A DNA stretch of 64,000 nucleotides from JACPPO01 sp965262505 (GTDB taxonomy: Bacteria > Acidobacteriota > Vicinamibacteria > Vicinamibacterales > UBA2999), in the NCBI GenBank assembly GCA_965262505.1, contig CBDHFM010000030.1:1984001-2048000 (forward strand). Reading direction: 5' to 3'. How positions within the stretch are numbered: the first letter of the stretch is position 1; every line of letters starts with the position of its first letter. Shown piece by piece: positions 16,440 through 25,021 of this stretch. A program made the translations under genes and the position numbers. Below the pieces are notes generated by a model. It saw only the letters and a program-made list of their open reading frames with translations, had not been told where the DNA came from and did no database searches.

Positions 16440-17443
16440 GCGCGAGCTCCGGGGGCTCCCTGGGTCAGGCCCCACTCGCTGGAGGACTCGAACTCTCGAG
16501 TCGATGCGTGGACGGGGTCTGACCCCGTTGCGGCAAAGCGCGATCGGCAGGTTCGCAGCGTCAGCACGAGCGACGTGCCCAGCACCAGCGCGCCGGTGAC
16601 CACGTGCAGCGAATTGATGACGTAGTGCTTGCCGCTGAGCACGGTCAGCGCGCCGAGCGTGATCTGGATCGCCAGGAGCGCCAGCAGCAGGAGCGACGGC
16701 CGCCGCAGTTCCCTCCGGCCGGCGTGGTGGTACAACGCGTGACCGACCGTCGCCAGGACGAGCGCGGAGACGACGAGCGCTCCGACCCGGTGTGCGTAGT
16801 GAATGGCGATCTGCGGATTCCAGAACGGCGGCACGAGCTGCCCGAACGCGAGCGGAAAGTCAGGAATCGCCAGGCCCGCGTCGGTATGCCTCATCGTCGC
16901 GCCCACGAGGATCTGGGCGTAGAGGAGAGCCGTTGTCAGCATCGCGATCACCTGCAGGGGCCGGTCGCCGGCCGCCAGTGGCGTCCGCTGGCCGGTGTAG
17001 GCGCGCCGCCAGCCGGGGGAGGTGAAGAGCGCGATCGAGACCGTCAGGCAGAACACGAGCTGGGCGAGGCCGGCGTGCGCGATCGAGATTGGATCCGGCA
17101 GAAACCAGAGGACGGTGATGCCGCCAAGGATCCCCTGCGTGACGACCGCCGCCACGGCGACGTAGCCAAGGCGCCGCACCCACGGTCGGGGCTCGACCCT
17201 CCAGAGCCAGATCGCCAGCACGACGATTAGCAGGCCGACCATGCTGGCGATGAGGCGGTGGCTGTGCTCGTAGAAGATGCCGCCGACCATCTTGTCCAGC
17301 GGGAAGGTCAACATGAACCAGCCGTAGGTGGTTGGCCAGTCCGGCACCGAGAGGCCCGACCCTGTGCTGGTGACGAGACCGCCCGCAAAGATCAGCAGCG
17401 CGGTCGAGGCCGCCACGAGCAAGGCAAACAGGTGAAGCAGCAT
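16436..17443 (-). CDS. ctaA: Haem A synthase (COX15/CtaA)
   Basis: 335 residues, membrane enzyme that oxidises haem O to haem A. Conserved haem-ligand His residues appear in F-Y-E-H-S-H-R-L, I-A-H-A-G-L, H-Y-A-H-R-V-G and S-L-H-V-V-T-G; G-G-L-V-T-S-T-G-S-G-L-S-V-P-D-W is the typical first loop. Start ATG at 17443 (M-L-L-H-L-F-A-L-L-V) lies 15 bases after the upstream gene. The C-terminal tail of about 30 polar residues is longer than usual. Confidence 0.94.
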   Translation of the reverse strand: MLLHLFALLVAASTALLIFAGGLVTSTGSGLSVPDWPTTYGWFMLTFPLDKMVGGIFYEHSHRLIASMVGLLIVVLAIWLWRVEPRPWVRRLGYVAVAAVVTQGILGGITVLWFLPDPISIAHAGLAQLVFCLTVSIALFTSPGWRRAYTGQRTPLAAGDRPLQVIAMLTTALLYAQILVGATMRHTDAGLAIPDFPLAFGQLVPPFWNPQIAIHYAHRVGALVVSALVLATVGHALYHHAGRRELRRPSLLLLALLAIQITLGALTVLSGKHYVINSLHVVTGALVLGTSLVLTLRTCRSRFAATGSDPVHASTREFESSSEWGLTQGAPGARA

Positions 17444-17457
17444 TCCCGCGATCCGCT

Positions 17458-18219
17458 TTACGCCTGGAACGAAAAGGTGATGTCTCCGGTCTCCCGCTCG
17501 CCGATCGTGACCGTTTGCGTCTGGGTGCCGAGCGTCTCGTGCCAGGCCTCGATCGTGTAGGTGCCGGGCGGCAGCCCCTCGAGGTTGAAGGAACCGTCGG
17601 CCCCCGTAACGTCGAAGAACGGATGATCGACGACGCCGACGTAGGCGAACATCCACGGGTGGACGTCGCACTTGAACGGCACCATCACTTCCGTCGTCGT
17701 GAACTGGTGGGTGTGCCGCATGCCCGGGAGCGGCTGGCCGGTGTTGAACTCCTGGTTCACCACGGGGATGGCGTGCACGTTGTGCAGCGTGGGATCGCTG
17801 TTCAGGACCTCCAGGCTCTGACCCACCTGCGCGCCCATCACGTGAGGCACATAGAGGCAGCCCTTCTGATCGAGCACGAGGGGAATCGATGGTATCGGGA
17901 ACCGCAGGTCGCCCAGGCCGTCACTGACGTACACGAACACGTTCTGCAGCGCGCCGGCATCGCCGACGACGATCGCCTCGTCAGTGGCCGTCACGCCAGG
18001 CTGGACGCAGTTGGAATCCGAGTCCATCTGCACCACGCCCAGCCGCGGCGGGGGGCCTTCGAACGTGATCCGGCCCGCGACGTTGCCGGCGGTTGCCGCG
18101 TCCACCGGACTGGTGAGCGGCGCCGGCGGGGCGGCATTCTCGGGCGATCCGCCGCCGCACGCCGCGGCGCCTGCCGCCAGCGCCGCGACCATGAGCCCTG
18201 CGTGAACCTGTCGCCTCAT
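17458..18219 (-). CDS. Cupredoxin-like lipoprotein
   Basis: 253 residues with a lipoprotein signal (A-A-L-A-A-G-A-A-A-C, Cys as lipid site). The middle has type-1-copper-like ligands: P-T-L-H-N-V-H near residue 147 and F-K-C-D-V-H-P-W-M near 190, i.e. His, Cys, His and Met. The C-terminus (about 210-250) is a carboxypeptidase-regulatory-like beta sandwich (D-G-S-F-N-L-E-G-L-P-P-G-T-Y). Its place next to ctaA suggests a role in copper delivery or electron transfer to the oxidase (inference). ATG at 18219 gives the proper signal peptide. Confidence 0.82.
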   Translation of the reverse strand: MRRQVHAGLMVAALAAGAAACGGGSPENAAPPAPLTSPVDAATAGNVAGRITFEGPPPRLGVVQMDSDSNCVQPGVTATDEAIVVGDAGALQNVFVYVSDGLGDLRFPIPSIPLVLDQKGCLYVPHVMGAQVGQSLEVLNSDPTLHNVHAIPVVNQEFNTGQPLPGMRHTHQFTTTEVMVPFKCDVHPWMFAYVGVVDHPFFDVTGADGSFNLEGLPPGTYTIEAWHETLGTQTQTVTIGERETGDITFSFQA

Positions 18220-18242
18220 TCTTGTCGTCTCCAAAACGTCGA

Positions 18243-19625
18243 TTATCTCACGCCGCTCCCGCCCGCCTCGGCGATCTTGCGGAACACGCGATCCTGCATC
18301 CACTTCGGATCCCACCATTCAATCGGGTTCACCGCGCGGCCGTTGACGAGCATCGTGAAGTGCAGGTGATCCCCACCGGCAAGCCCCGTCATGCCGCTTC
18401 GCCCGAGCACCTGCCCCTGTTCCACGCGATCTCCCGGCTGGACGTCGATGGAGGAGAGATGTGCGTAGAGCGACTGGACGCCGAGGCCATGATCGACGAT
18501 CACGCAGTTGCCGTAGATGCCGAGATCGGCGGCGTGGAGGACGACACCGGCGTTCGCCGCAAGAATCGGGATGCGTTCGGTGACGGCCAGATCGAACCCG
18601 AGGTGCACCTGCCGGTCGATTTCCTCTCCCTGGTAGAAGTAGGTCCGGTTGTCGGCGAACCCGGCCTCGACCGACGCGTTGCCGAGCGCCTGGAAGGCAC
18701 CCCGCCAGAGCATCTCCGGCGACGTCGCCACGGCCTGTCCGGCGATCGTCTCGTCGTTCTGGCGGCGGAGGTCGCCGTTGATGCGCAGGAAGGAGGCGAG
18801 GAGATCCGCGGGCGCCGTCGAGAGGGTCATGTCGGGCGTCGTGGCGGCGATGGCCGGCACGACGGCCTGCATGAAGCGGTCGTCGATCCCGATTTGGCTT
18901 CGCCGGAACTGTTTGGGGAACGCGCGATGCACGAGCGCCGTGGTCGCCTCGTTGCCTGCCGGATCGCGCGCGTACACCGAGATCGGCGTGTTGAGGTCCT
19001 GATCGTGGAGGAGGGCGAAGAACGCGACCCTCGTCGCTTCATCCGCCGGAATACCGGCGCCCGATGCGGGGTACCCCGGATAGGTCTGGTCGCCCACGCG
19101 GACGCCGGAATCGACGTCGGCAGGCGTGGCGCGGTAGACGACGAACTCCGCGCCGCCGTGGTTGACGTAGTGGAGGGTCGAGCGCACCTCGAGGCGCGGT
19201 GGCTCGAGCCGGATTTCGACGTCACGCGCCAGCTGGGATTCGGCTTCGCGCAATCCGTACAGCACCGGCCGCGACGCGCGCACCACAATCCTCGCCGGTC
19301 CGGCCTGCAGCTCGGGCAGGTCCCGCTTGCCGATGGGCCGGATGACGTAGATCCGCTCGGCCGTCTCCTGGCGCACGGTGGCCTCGGTCGGCTGCGCCAG
19401 CGCAAAAACCGGATACGAGCGGTCGCCCTGTTCCAGCGTGACGTCCACACTGGCGAACTGGCCGCCCGGCGACTCGAGCATCAGGTCGAGCGACGTGACC
19501 TGACCGATGAATCGCTCCGGCTGCCTGATCTCGATAAGCGGGCCTTCGGCTCGCCCGGCCCAGAACCAGGCTCCGGCCAGTCCCACCAGACCCAGAAGCG
19601 TCACGACGGTCAGAAATTTCCGCAT
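18243..19625 (-). CDS. Exported M23-family metallopeptidase
   Basis: 460 residues with an N-terminal membrane anchor (residues 4-24). The C-terminal LytM/M23 domain has the zinc motifs H-L-G-F-D-L-A (H-x3-D) and D-H-L-H-F-T-M (H-x-H), plus Y-A-H-L-S; murein endopeptidase activity or a divisome or envelope role is likely. The N-terminal about 300 residues contain Ig-like strands. First gene of the minus-strand operon, 23 bases from the lipoprotein gene. Confidence 0.9.
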   Translation of the reverse strand: MRKFLTVVTLLGLVGLAGAWFWAGRAEGPLIEIRQPERFIGQVTSLDLMLESPGGQFASVDVTLEQGDRSYPVFALAQPTEATVRQETAERIYVIRPIGKRDLPELQAGPARIVVRASRPVLYGLREAESQLARDVEIRLEPPRLEVRSTLHYVNHGGAEFVVYRATPADVDSGVRVGDQTYPGYPASGAGIPADEATRVAFFALLHDQDLNTPISVYARDPAGNEATTALVHRAFPKQFRRSQIGIDDRFMQAVVPAIAATTPDMTLSTAPADLLASFLRINGDLRRQNDETIAGQAVATSPEMLWRGAFQALGNASVEAGFADNRTYFYQGEEIDRQVHLGFDLAVTERIPILAANAGVVLHAADLGIYGNCVIVDHGLGVQSLYAHLSSIDVQPGDRVEQGQVLGRSGMTGLAGGDHLHFTMLVNGRAVNPIEWWDPKWMQDRVFRKIAEAGGSGVR

Positions 19626-19782
19626 AGGGGATGCACTTGATTGTGGGCTGGTTTCTCGAAATTCGTACCAGCTTTATAAAACGGAAGGCTGAGCGAATAA
19701 TATGTTCTTTCAGGCGATTCCGCGCTCGGGGATGAGCCCTTAATCATGAAGAGGTTGGCGTACATTTCGGCTGGTGCCTTAG

Positions 19783-21249
19783 CAGCCCGTGGTTAAAGGT
19801 CGCCTTCTGACGCGCCAACAGGTAGCAGCTCGAAACGATGATTCGGCGTAAAAACGGACGCCTGATCGTCGGATGGCGTGTGGTGGTCGCGCCAGCGGCG
19901 CTCCACGCGCGTCCACAGCGCGATGACGAGCGCCACAATCGTCGCCAGGTGGCCCTGCAGGCTCCGCCGCGTGCCGACGCCGACGAGCGACCGCATCAAG
20001 AGGCCCAGATTGAAGCCGCCGATATGGACGAGTAAACGTTTCAGGATGTTGGTGTGCCCTCGCAGATGCGTGCGCCGCATCCCACCGGTTTCAGAGAGAT
20101 GCGCATTCGGTCGTTCGAGATACTCACTCCGTCGACGCGACAAGGCCAACCCACGCACGCCCCGGATGCGTCGACGATTCGCGTACACCGCGTCGCGCGC
20201 CGCCGCCTGGTGCGTCCAGTTGCGCCGGCCGCGATCGGGCTCCGCGATAGAGGTCCGCAGGTCGAGTGTCGCGAGATCCACCAGCGTCTGATTACTGTGG
20301 TATCCCTTGTCGGCCACGACCTCGTCGATGATCGCCGTGTGCCCGTCGGTCGCCACCGCCACGGCTTCGAGCTCTTCGGCCGTCGTGGTGACCGTCTCCG
20401 CGATCGTCGTCGTATCGCCCTGATCGGCGCCCTGCACCGTCACGCCCACGATCGCCCCAGTCTCCAGGTCGACGGCGTGCTCAGCCTTGTGGGCTAGATG
20501 CGTACGCCCGTCCTTCATTTTCGTGATCCGCGCATCAGGGTCGTGTGGATGCCGCCAGTCGGTATTGCAGCCCTTCTTCGGGCGCTTGCGATCAAGGCGC
20601 ACTAAGTCCGCCCGTGTCGGCGTCTCGATGCCCGAGGCCTGTGCGAGCCGCGTCAAGAACTCCTGATACGTCTCGCCGGAGTCGCGGCGCACGATGCTCC
20701 GCAAGGCGGCATTGGCTTCGAGGGTCGTGGCATCGATCCCGATCGTCTTGCCCTTCACGCGATCGGCCGTCGCCAGCACCTGCAGGATCCACGTGAAGAC
20801 CGCCCGGTGCGTCTCGAGGTCGATCAGCCGCCGCGTCCGGGAGATCGTCGAGTGCTCGGGTGTCGCCTCATCGAGGCCCAACCCGAGAAAGCCGCGCAGC
20901 GCCAGCGAGTCGGCAGTCCGCCAGGCGATCCCACGCTCCGAATCGATGCCCTCGAAGTACCCGATCAAGAGCAGCCGGAAATAGGTCCCCGGCAGCAGAC
21001 TGGGACGGCCGACCGTCGCGGCGTAGAACGGGGCGCACTGCGCCTCGACGCACGCGTCGAACGCGTGCGTGTCCAGGACCTGATTTAGCCGCTGATAGAA
21101 CGGATGCCCGCCCGTAACCGGCAACGCGTTCGTCGCGATCCACAATCCGGGTGTCCGTGCCCGGTCCTTACGTCGACTCATGGCCATGCGGGAGTGTAGT
21201 ACGCGGGATCAGTCGTGTCGATCCCTTTCGGCCCTTTAACCACAGGCTG
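19783..21249 (-). mobile_element. IS1182-type insertion sequence
   Basis: 1467 bp. Inverted ends CAGCCCGTGGTTAAAGG (left) and CAGCCTGTGGTTAAAGG (right, other strand). Flanked by TTAG at 19779-19782 and CTAG at 21250-21253, a 4-bp target duplication with one difference. It carries a single transposase gene on the minus strand. Confidence 0.88.
19793..21187 (-). CDS. IS1182-family transposase
   Basis: 464 residues. The DUF772 N-terminal domain is clear (Y-F-R-L-L-L-I-G-Y-F-E-G-I-D-S-E-R-G-I). The catalytic domain has T-I-G-I-D-A-T-T-L-E-A-N-A-A, then E-V-V-A-D-K-G-Y-H-S-N, and Y-L-E-R-P-N-A-H as the C-terminal Glu region. It appears full length. ATG at 21187 (M-A-M-S-R-R-K-D) or the internal ATG two codons later would both serve. 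Confidence 0.9.
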   Translation of the reverse strand: MAMSRRKDRARTPGLWIATNALPVTGGHPFYQRLNQVLDTHAFDACVEAQCAPFYAATVGRPSLLPGTYFRLLLIGYFEGIDSERGIAWRTADSLALRGFLGLGLDEATPEHSTISRTRRLIDLETHRAVFTWILQVLATADRVKGKTIGIDATTLEANAALRSIVRRDSGETYQEFLTRLAQASGIETPTRADLVRLDRKRPKKGCNTDWRHPHDPDARITKMKDGRTHLAHKAEHAVDLETGAIVGVTVQGADQGDTTTIAETVTTTAEELEAVAVATDGHTAIIDEVVADKGYHSNQTLVDLATLDLRTSIAEPDRGRRNWTHQAAARDAVYANRRRIRGVRGLALSRRRSEYLERPNAHLSETGGMRRTHLRGHTNILKRLLVHIGGFNLGLLMRSLVGVGTRRSLQGHLATIVALVIALWTRVERRWRDHHTPSDDQASVFTPNHRFELLPVGASEGDL

Positions 21250-21933
21250 CTAGCGTGTAGCATTTGGGCGGGACCGCTTCAACAAGCGGTTGCCGGTCAG
21301 GCCCCTCCCGTCGTGCCTCCGGCCCAGTCTATGAGCTTCTTCGTCACGAGTGTCGGCCTGGGCGACGGCGCCAATCTAGGAGGGATCGGGGGAGCCGACT
21401 ATCACTGCCAGCAGCTGGCCGAAGCCGCCGGCAGCCCGAAGACCTTCTATGCGTACCTGAGCACGAGACCCGGCAACGGGACGACGACGCTCGATGCGCG
21501 AGGCCGTATCGGTACCGGGCCGTGGTACAACGCCGAAGGTGCGCTGGTAGCTCGGAACGTCGCCGACTTGCACGAGGGCGACGCGTTCACCAGGCAGGCC
21601 GCCTTGACGGAGAAAGGGGAGATGGTCGAGATGCACGACATTTTGACCGGCTCTCAGCCCGACGGCACGGCTTACACCGACAGCATGGATCACACGTGCA
21701 ACGTGTTCACCAGCAGCGACAGGGGTTCGGTCCAGGTCGGTCATGTCGATCGAGCGTCCGATCGAGCGGGCGGCACGTCGTGGAATTCGGCGCATGCGAC
21801 CGCGGGCTGTAGCCAGACCAGCCTCGCCGACACCGGCGGAGCAGGCAGGTTCTATTGCTTCGCGATCGACTAGCGGCCTGAATACCTGGGCGTCGGGCTC
21901 AGGGGAATCCTGTCGCGTTCGAAGAGGTACGAG

Positions 21934-22323
21934 ATGAAGGTTCAGCGATTCCTTCGTGTGATGTTGGTCCTTGGGTTCACCGCCACGTTCGTCGGTTCCG
22001 TCGCGGCGCATCATAGCCGGCCCGGCCTCGACCCGAACGGCGAGCCGGTCGAGATGAAGGGGACGGTGGCGGAATACAGGTGGCGGAATCCCCACGTGTT
22101 GCTCTTCTGGGACGTGACGGGCGACGACGGTAAAGTCGTACGGTGGGTCGGCGAGTTTGCGTCCGTCGCGTCCAGCATCGCGAACGGCATGCACAGGAAC
22201 ACCTTCACGGTGGGAGAAGACATCATTGTGAGCGGGATTCCGGCGACGGCCGGGCCGCCGGTCGCGTTGATTCGCTGGATCGCGAGACCCGATGGGACCA
22301 CTGTGACGGGCAATCCCGACTGA
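21934..22323 (+). CDS. DUF6152 family exported protein
   Basis: 129 residues with a signal peptide that ends just before A-H-H-S. The family features are the mature N-terminal His pair, then V-E-M-K-G-T-V-A-E-Y-R-W-R-N-P-H-V and the small OB-like beta body with V-G-E-D-I-I-V-S-G-I-P-A. The function of DUF6152 is not established. A GAAGAGG site precedes the ATG. The secreted partner gene follows 71 bases later; the same two domains are fused at 28630-29679. Confidence 0.87.
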   Translation: MKVQRFLRVMLVLGFTATFVGSVAAHHSRPGLDPNGEPVEMKGTVAEYRWRNPHVLLFWDVTGDDGKVVRWVGEFASVASSIANGMHRNTFTVGEDIIVSGIPATAGPPVALIRWIARPDGTTVTGNPD

Positions 22324-22394
22324 CGCGGTCGTCCAAGCGCCCCTGGGTGAACATCACCCCTTCGGTAACCAGCTCGTTCTTCGAGGATACCCAC

Positions 22395-23246
22395 ATGCGG
22401 AACAACGTTTCTGCCGCGACCGCGGCTCTGGTGGCGCTCCTGGCGTTCGCGCCTTCGGTGATGGCTCAGACAGCCAATCCAGGACTGCCTCAGGGCTGGT
22501 TGCCATGCCCGCGGTGCCAGAATCCGCAGGATCGCGCGCGCGCCCGCGAAGAGCACGATGTGGACCGACGAACGTTTGATCCGAAAGACCTGTCCGGCAT
22601 CTGGGGCAATAACGGCATGGAACTGAACGTGGTGGTCCCTCCGCTCACCGCCAGGGGAAAGGAACTGTACGATGCCACCAGGGCCGAAGAGGCCCCCGGT
22701 GGATTGGGATTGTCGGTATCGAATTCCAAAGACGGAAACTTGATATGTGATCCCCTCGGCTATCCTCGGTCGTTCGCATACAACTACGGGTTCCAGTTCG
22801 TGATGCTGCCCGACAGAGTGCTGCAGTTCTTCGAGATAGGCCATACGTGGCGCGACATCTGGACCGACGGGCGGGCACTCCCCGACGATCCGCCGCAGCT
22901 GCGATGGATGGGATACGCCGTGGGCCGATGGGACGGCGACACGTTCGTTGTCGAATCCAACGGCTACGACGAGAGATCGTGGTTACAGGAAGATCGCCGG
23001 GATCGGAGATGGGGGTTTCCGCATAGCGACGGGTTGCGCGTCGTGGAACGGTACCGGCGGACGAGTTACGGCACGTTGGAGGCCTCGCTGACGATCATCG
23101 ACCCGGAGATCTGCAAGAAGCCCTGGACGACCAGCGGCACGATCGAACTGAGTCCGGGAACCGAACTCTGGGAATATTTCTGCGTGCCGTCGGAGTCGGA
23201 AGCGTTCAACGCTGACTACCTGAGACCCGAGGTTGGCGCCAACTGA
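22395..23246 (+). CDS. Secreted partner of DUF6152, unknown function
   Basis: 283 residues, signal peptide M-R-N-N-V-S-A-A-T-A-A-L-V-A-L-L-A-F-A-P ending near M-A-Q. Recurrent family motifs: Q-F-V-M-L-P-D-R-V-L-Q, I-W-T-D-G-R, and V-G-R-W-D-G-D-T-F-V-V-E-S-N-G-Y-D-E. The same motif set occurs at 28630-29679 and 35668-36618. A beta-rich fold is likely. No catalytic residues can be assigned. It follows DUF6152 on the same strand, so they probably form a transcription unit. Confidence 0.8.
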   Translation: MRNNVSAATAALVALLAFAPSVMAQTANPGLPQGWLPCPRCQNPQDRARAREEHDVDRRTFDPKDLSGIWGNNGMELNVVVPPLTARGKELYDATRAEEAPGGLGLSVSNSKDGNLICDPLGYPRSFAYNYGFQFVMLPDRVLQFFEIGHTWRDIWTDGRALPDDPPQLRWMGYAVGRWDGDTFVVESNGYDERSWLQEDRRDRRWGFPHSDGLRVVERYRRTSYGTLEASLTIIDPEICKKPWTTSGTIELSPGTELWEYFCVPSESEAFNADYLRPEVGAN

Positions 23247-23327
23247 GGGTGGCTCCGCCTTCTAATCTCAGCAGGGCTTTACCGAGGCGCGCGCATCCGC
23301 TAACATCGAGAGGTTCGTTCCCCAGGG

Positions 23328-23402
23328 GCCGGTATCGTCTAGGGGTTAGGACACGTGGTTCTCAGCCACGGGACCGGGGTTCGATTCCCCGTACCGGTAC
23401 CA
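23328..23402 (+). tRNA. tRNA-Glu (CTC)
   Basis: 75 nt with encoded CCA. The acceptor stem GCCGGTA pairs with TACCGGT; the T-arm is CGGGG-TTCGATT-CCCCG; the anticodon stem CGTGG/CCACG encloses TTCTCAG with anticodon CTC, which reads GAG (Glu). The D-arm has GTC-TAGGGGTTA-GGAC. Confidence 0.95.
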
Positions 23403-23458
23403 AAAAAGTCGTCGCCTGCCGCGCACGACTCCAGCTGCTATCGCCAAGAACGGTTTCA

Positions 23459-23720
23459 TAACCTCCAGGCGGCCCCGTCCGCGGCCACCCGCGACGAGGC
23501 TCTGAAACCGCCTCTATAATCAGGCGCAACTCTGATGGCGCTGAGCTCCGGCACTCGCCTCGGCCCGTATGAGATCACCGCCCAGATCGGCGAGGGGAGG
23601 ATGGGCGAGGTGTACAAAGCCCGCGACACCCGCCTCGACCGCACGGTCGCCATCAAAGTCCTGCCCGAGCACGTCGCGGCTGACCCGGAGCTGAGGCAGC
23701 GGTTTGAGCGCGAAGCCAAG
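23459..23720 (+). pseudogene. Ser/Thr protein kinase 5' remnant
   Basis: Leader repeat (23468 onward) with a TATAAT box at 23515, then ATG at 23535 and a typical Pkn-type start: T-R-L-G-P-Y-E-I-T-A-Q-I-G-E-G with M-G-E-V-Y-K-A-R-D-T and V-A-I-K-V-L-P-E, i.e. the glycine loop and catalytic Lys. Kinase similarity stops at about R-F-E-R-E-A-K-T (23720). The frame runs on to 23885 with unrelated sequence and overlaps the DoxX start. The catalytic core is absent, so it is a dead fragment. Confidence 0.85.
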
Positions 23721-23881
23721 ACCACCTCAAGCTTGGGCTATCCGTATCACTCGCACCAACTCTACGGCGCGGATTCGCATCATCGACCCCAGCCTGCAGA
23801 TTTCTGCGCGGGTCGGCTAGCACAGGATATCCCATTGACTGAAGTGAATCGCGTGCCATACGCTCTCTCGCCGTGCATACG

Positions 23882-24748
23882 ATGACCATTCTGCACAAAC
23901 GGTTTGCCAGCTGGGCTCCCGAGTTGCTTAGTGTCTTGAGGATTGTTGTCGCGTACCTCTTCATGGCGCATGGAACTCAGAAACTGTTCGGCTATCCGCC
24001 TCCCCGTGGGGGATTCGACGGATTCGAGTTGTTCGCATGGTCCGGACTGACCGGATTACTCGAAACCTTTGGTGGACTGGCTGTGCTCTTGGGCATTTTC
24101 ACGATACCGATTGCTTTTATCCTTTCGTGTGAAATGGCCCTTGTGTATCTCCTCAACCACGCCAGTGAGAGCTTCTGGCCGGGATTCAACGGCGGCGATC
24201 TGTGGTTTTTCTATTGTTTTGCCTTCCTGTACCTGGCCGCCGCCGGAGGCGGCGCCTGGAGCCTGGACGCGGTGTTGCGAGGTAAGGCGAAACCTTCCGG
24301 CTTTCTGGCTCCTTGGGAACCGCAATTACGAAGTGTTTTCAGGATCGCTACTCTGTTCGTCTTCATTCCTCATGGTACGGAAGAGGTCATCGGCTGGCCG
24401 TGGCCGGCCGGTGAAGAGCCGTTCGAAGGCCCCGACTTCTCTTCGCTAAGGGGATATGCTCACGTCATTGAGACCACCCTTGCGCCGCTCGTTTTCTTGG
24501 GGTTATTTACACGGCCACTCGCTTTTCTTTTTTCTGGCCAAATGGCCTTTGCGTACTTCCTCAGCCATCAGCCCAGGACGTTCTGGCCGATACTCAATCT
24601 TGGCGAAGATGCCATTTATTTCTGCTTTTCATTTCTGTATCTTGCTGCTGTGGGCGGTGGACCCTGGGCCCTCGACTGGCTGCGAAAGGATTCGAAGGCT
24701 GCTGCCAAGGAATCGCAGGCTGGAACCGCGAGGGCATTGTCAAGTTGA
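23882..24748 (+). CDS. Double DoxX-domain membrane protein
   Basis: 288 residues with two tandem DoxX-type units of about four membrane helices. Unit 1 (about 12-130) has V-A-Y-L-F-M-A-H-G-T-Q-K-L-F-G and unit 2 (about 145-275) has F-V-F-I-P-H-G-T-E-E-V-I-G. Conserved G-F-P/W-P-G and Y-L-A-A motifs recur in both. Members act in membranes in redox-linked or thiosulfate-related roles, but the function here is unassigned. ATG at 23882; a GTG three codons earlier is possible. Confidence 0.87.
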   Translation: MTILHKRFASWAPELLSVLRIVVAYLFMAHGTQKLFGYPPPRGGFDGFELFAWSGLTGLLETFGGLAVLLGIFTIPIAFILSCEMALVYLLNHASESFWPGFNGGDLWFFYCFAFLYLAAAGGGAWSLDAVLRGKAKPSGFLAPWEPQLRSVFRIATLFVFIPHGTEEVIGWPWPAGEEPFEGPDFSSLRGYAHVIETTLAPLVFLGLFTRPLAFLFSGQMAFAYFLSHQPRTFWPILNLGEDAIYFCFSFLYLAAVGGGPWALDWLRKDSKAAAKESQAGTARALSS

Positions 24749-25021
24749 GGTCTACCGTGCATCCTGGCGAGGTCTTCAGGATGCTGCCCGAGTCCGGTCA
24801 GGTAGGCCCGCTGATCGTGGCCTGCACTCTGCCTTGCTTGATGGTTGCCGTGGTGGGTTTCGGCTTCGGTCAAGGTCGAGCGATCGAGACACTGCCCTCG
24901 AAACCGGACGACGATCGGTCCCGAGCGAATGGCGGGTGAAGCAGTTTGTATGGGGTAGCCTGGGTCTGATACCCTCTCGTGAAAACAGCACGCAACAACG
25001 TCACGTCACAAGGAAACCAGC
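24749..25021. other. Non-coding stretch
   Basis: 273 bases without a credible gene. A short open frame (24745-24939) shows no family features or ribosome site and was rejected. An AAGGA site at about 25010 belongs to the next gene. Confidence 0.5.

Larger units (their letters stand above)
19746..21873 (+). pseudogene. Secreted lectin-like protein gene, split by an IS inside the signal peptide
   Basis: The start ATG at 19746 gives M-K-R-L-A-Y-I-S-A-G-A-L; the rest resumes at 21253 with A-C-S-I-W-A-G-P-L-Q-Q-A-V-A-G-Q-A. Removing the IS plus one target copy makes a normal signal peptide ending near A-V-A-G-Q-A. The mature part (from S-F-F-V-T-S-V-G-L-G-D-G-A-N-L-G-G) has paired Cys and W-N-S-A-H-A-T-A-G-C, and ends R-F-Y-C-F-A-I-D, as in secreted lectin-like/collagen-domain-like folds. 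Function unknown. The 3' part alone lacks a signal peptide and is probably not exported. Confidence 0.78.

Noticed and set aside
24745..24939. Short frame with a hydrophobic stretch
   Set aside because: No ribosome site, no homology signal that I recognise, and the upstream gene's end overlaps it.
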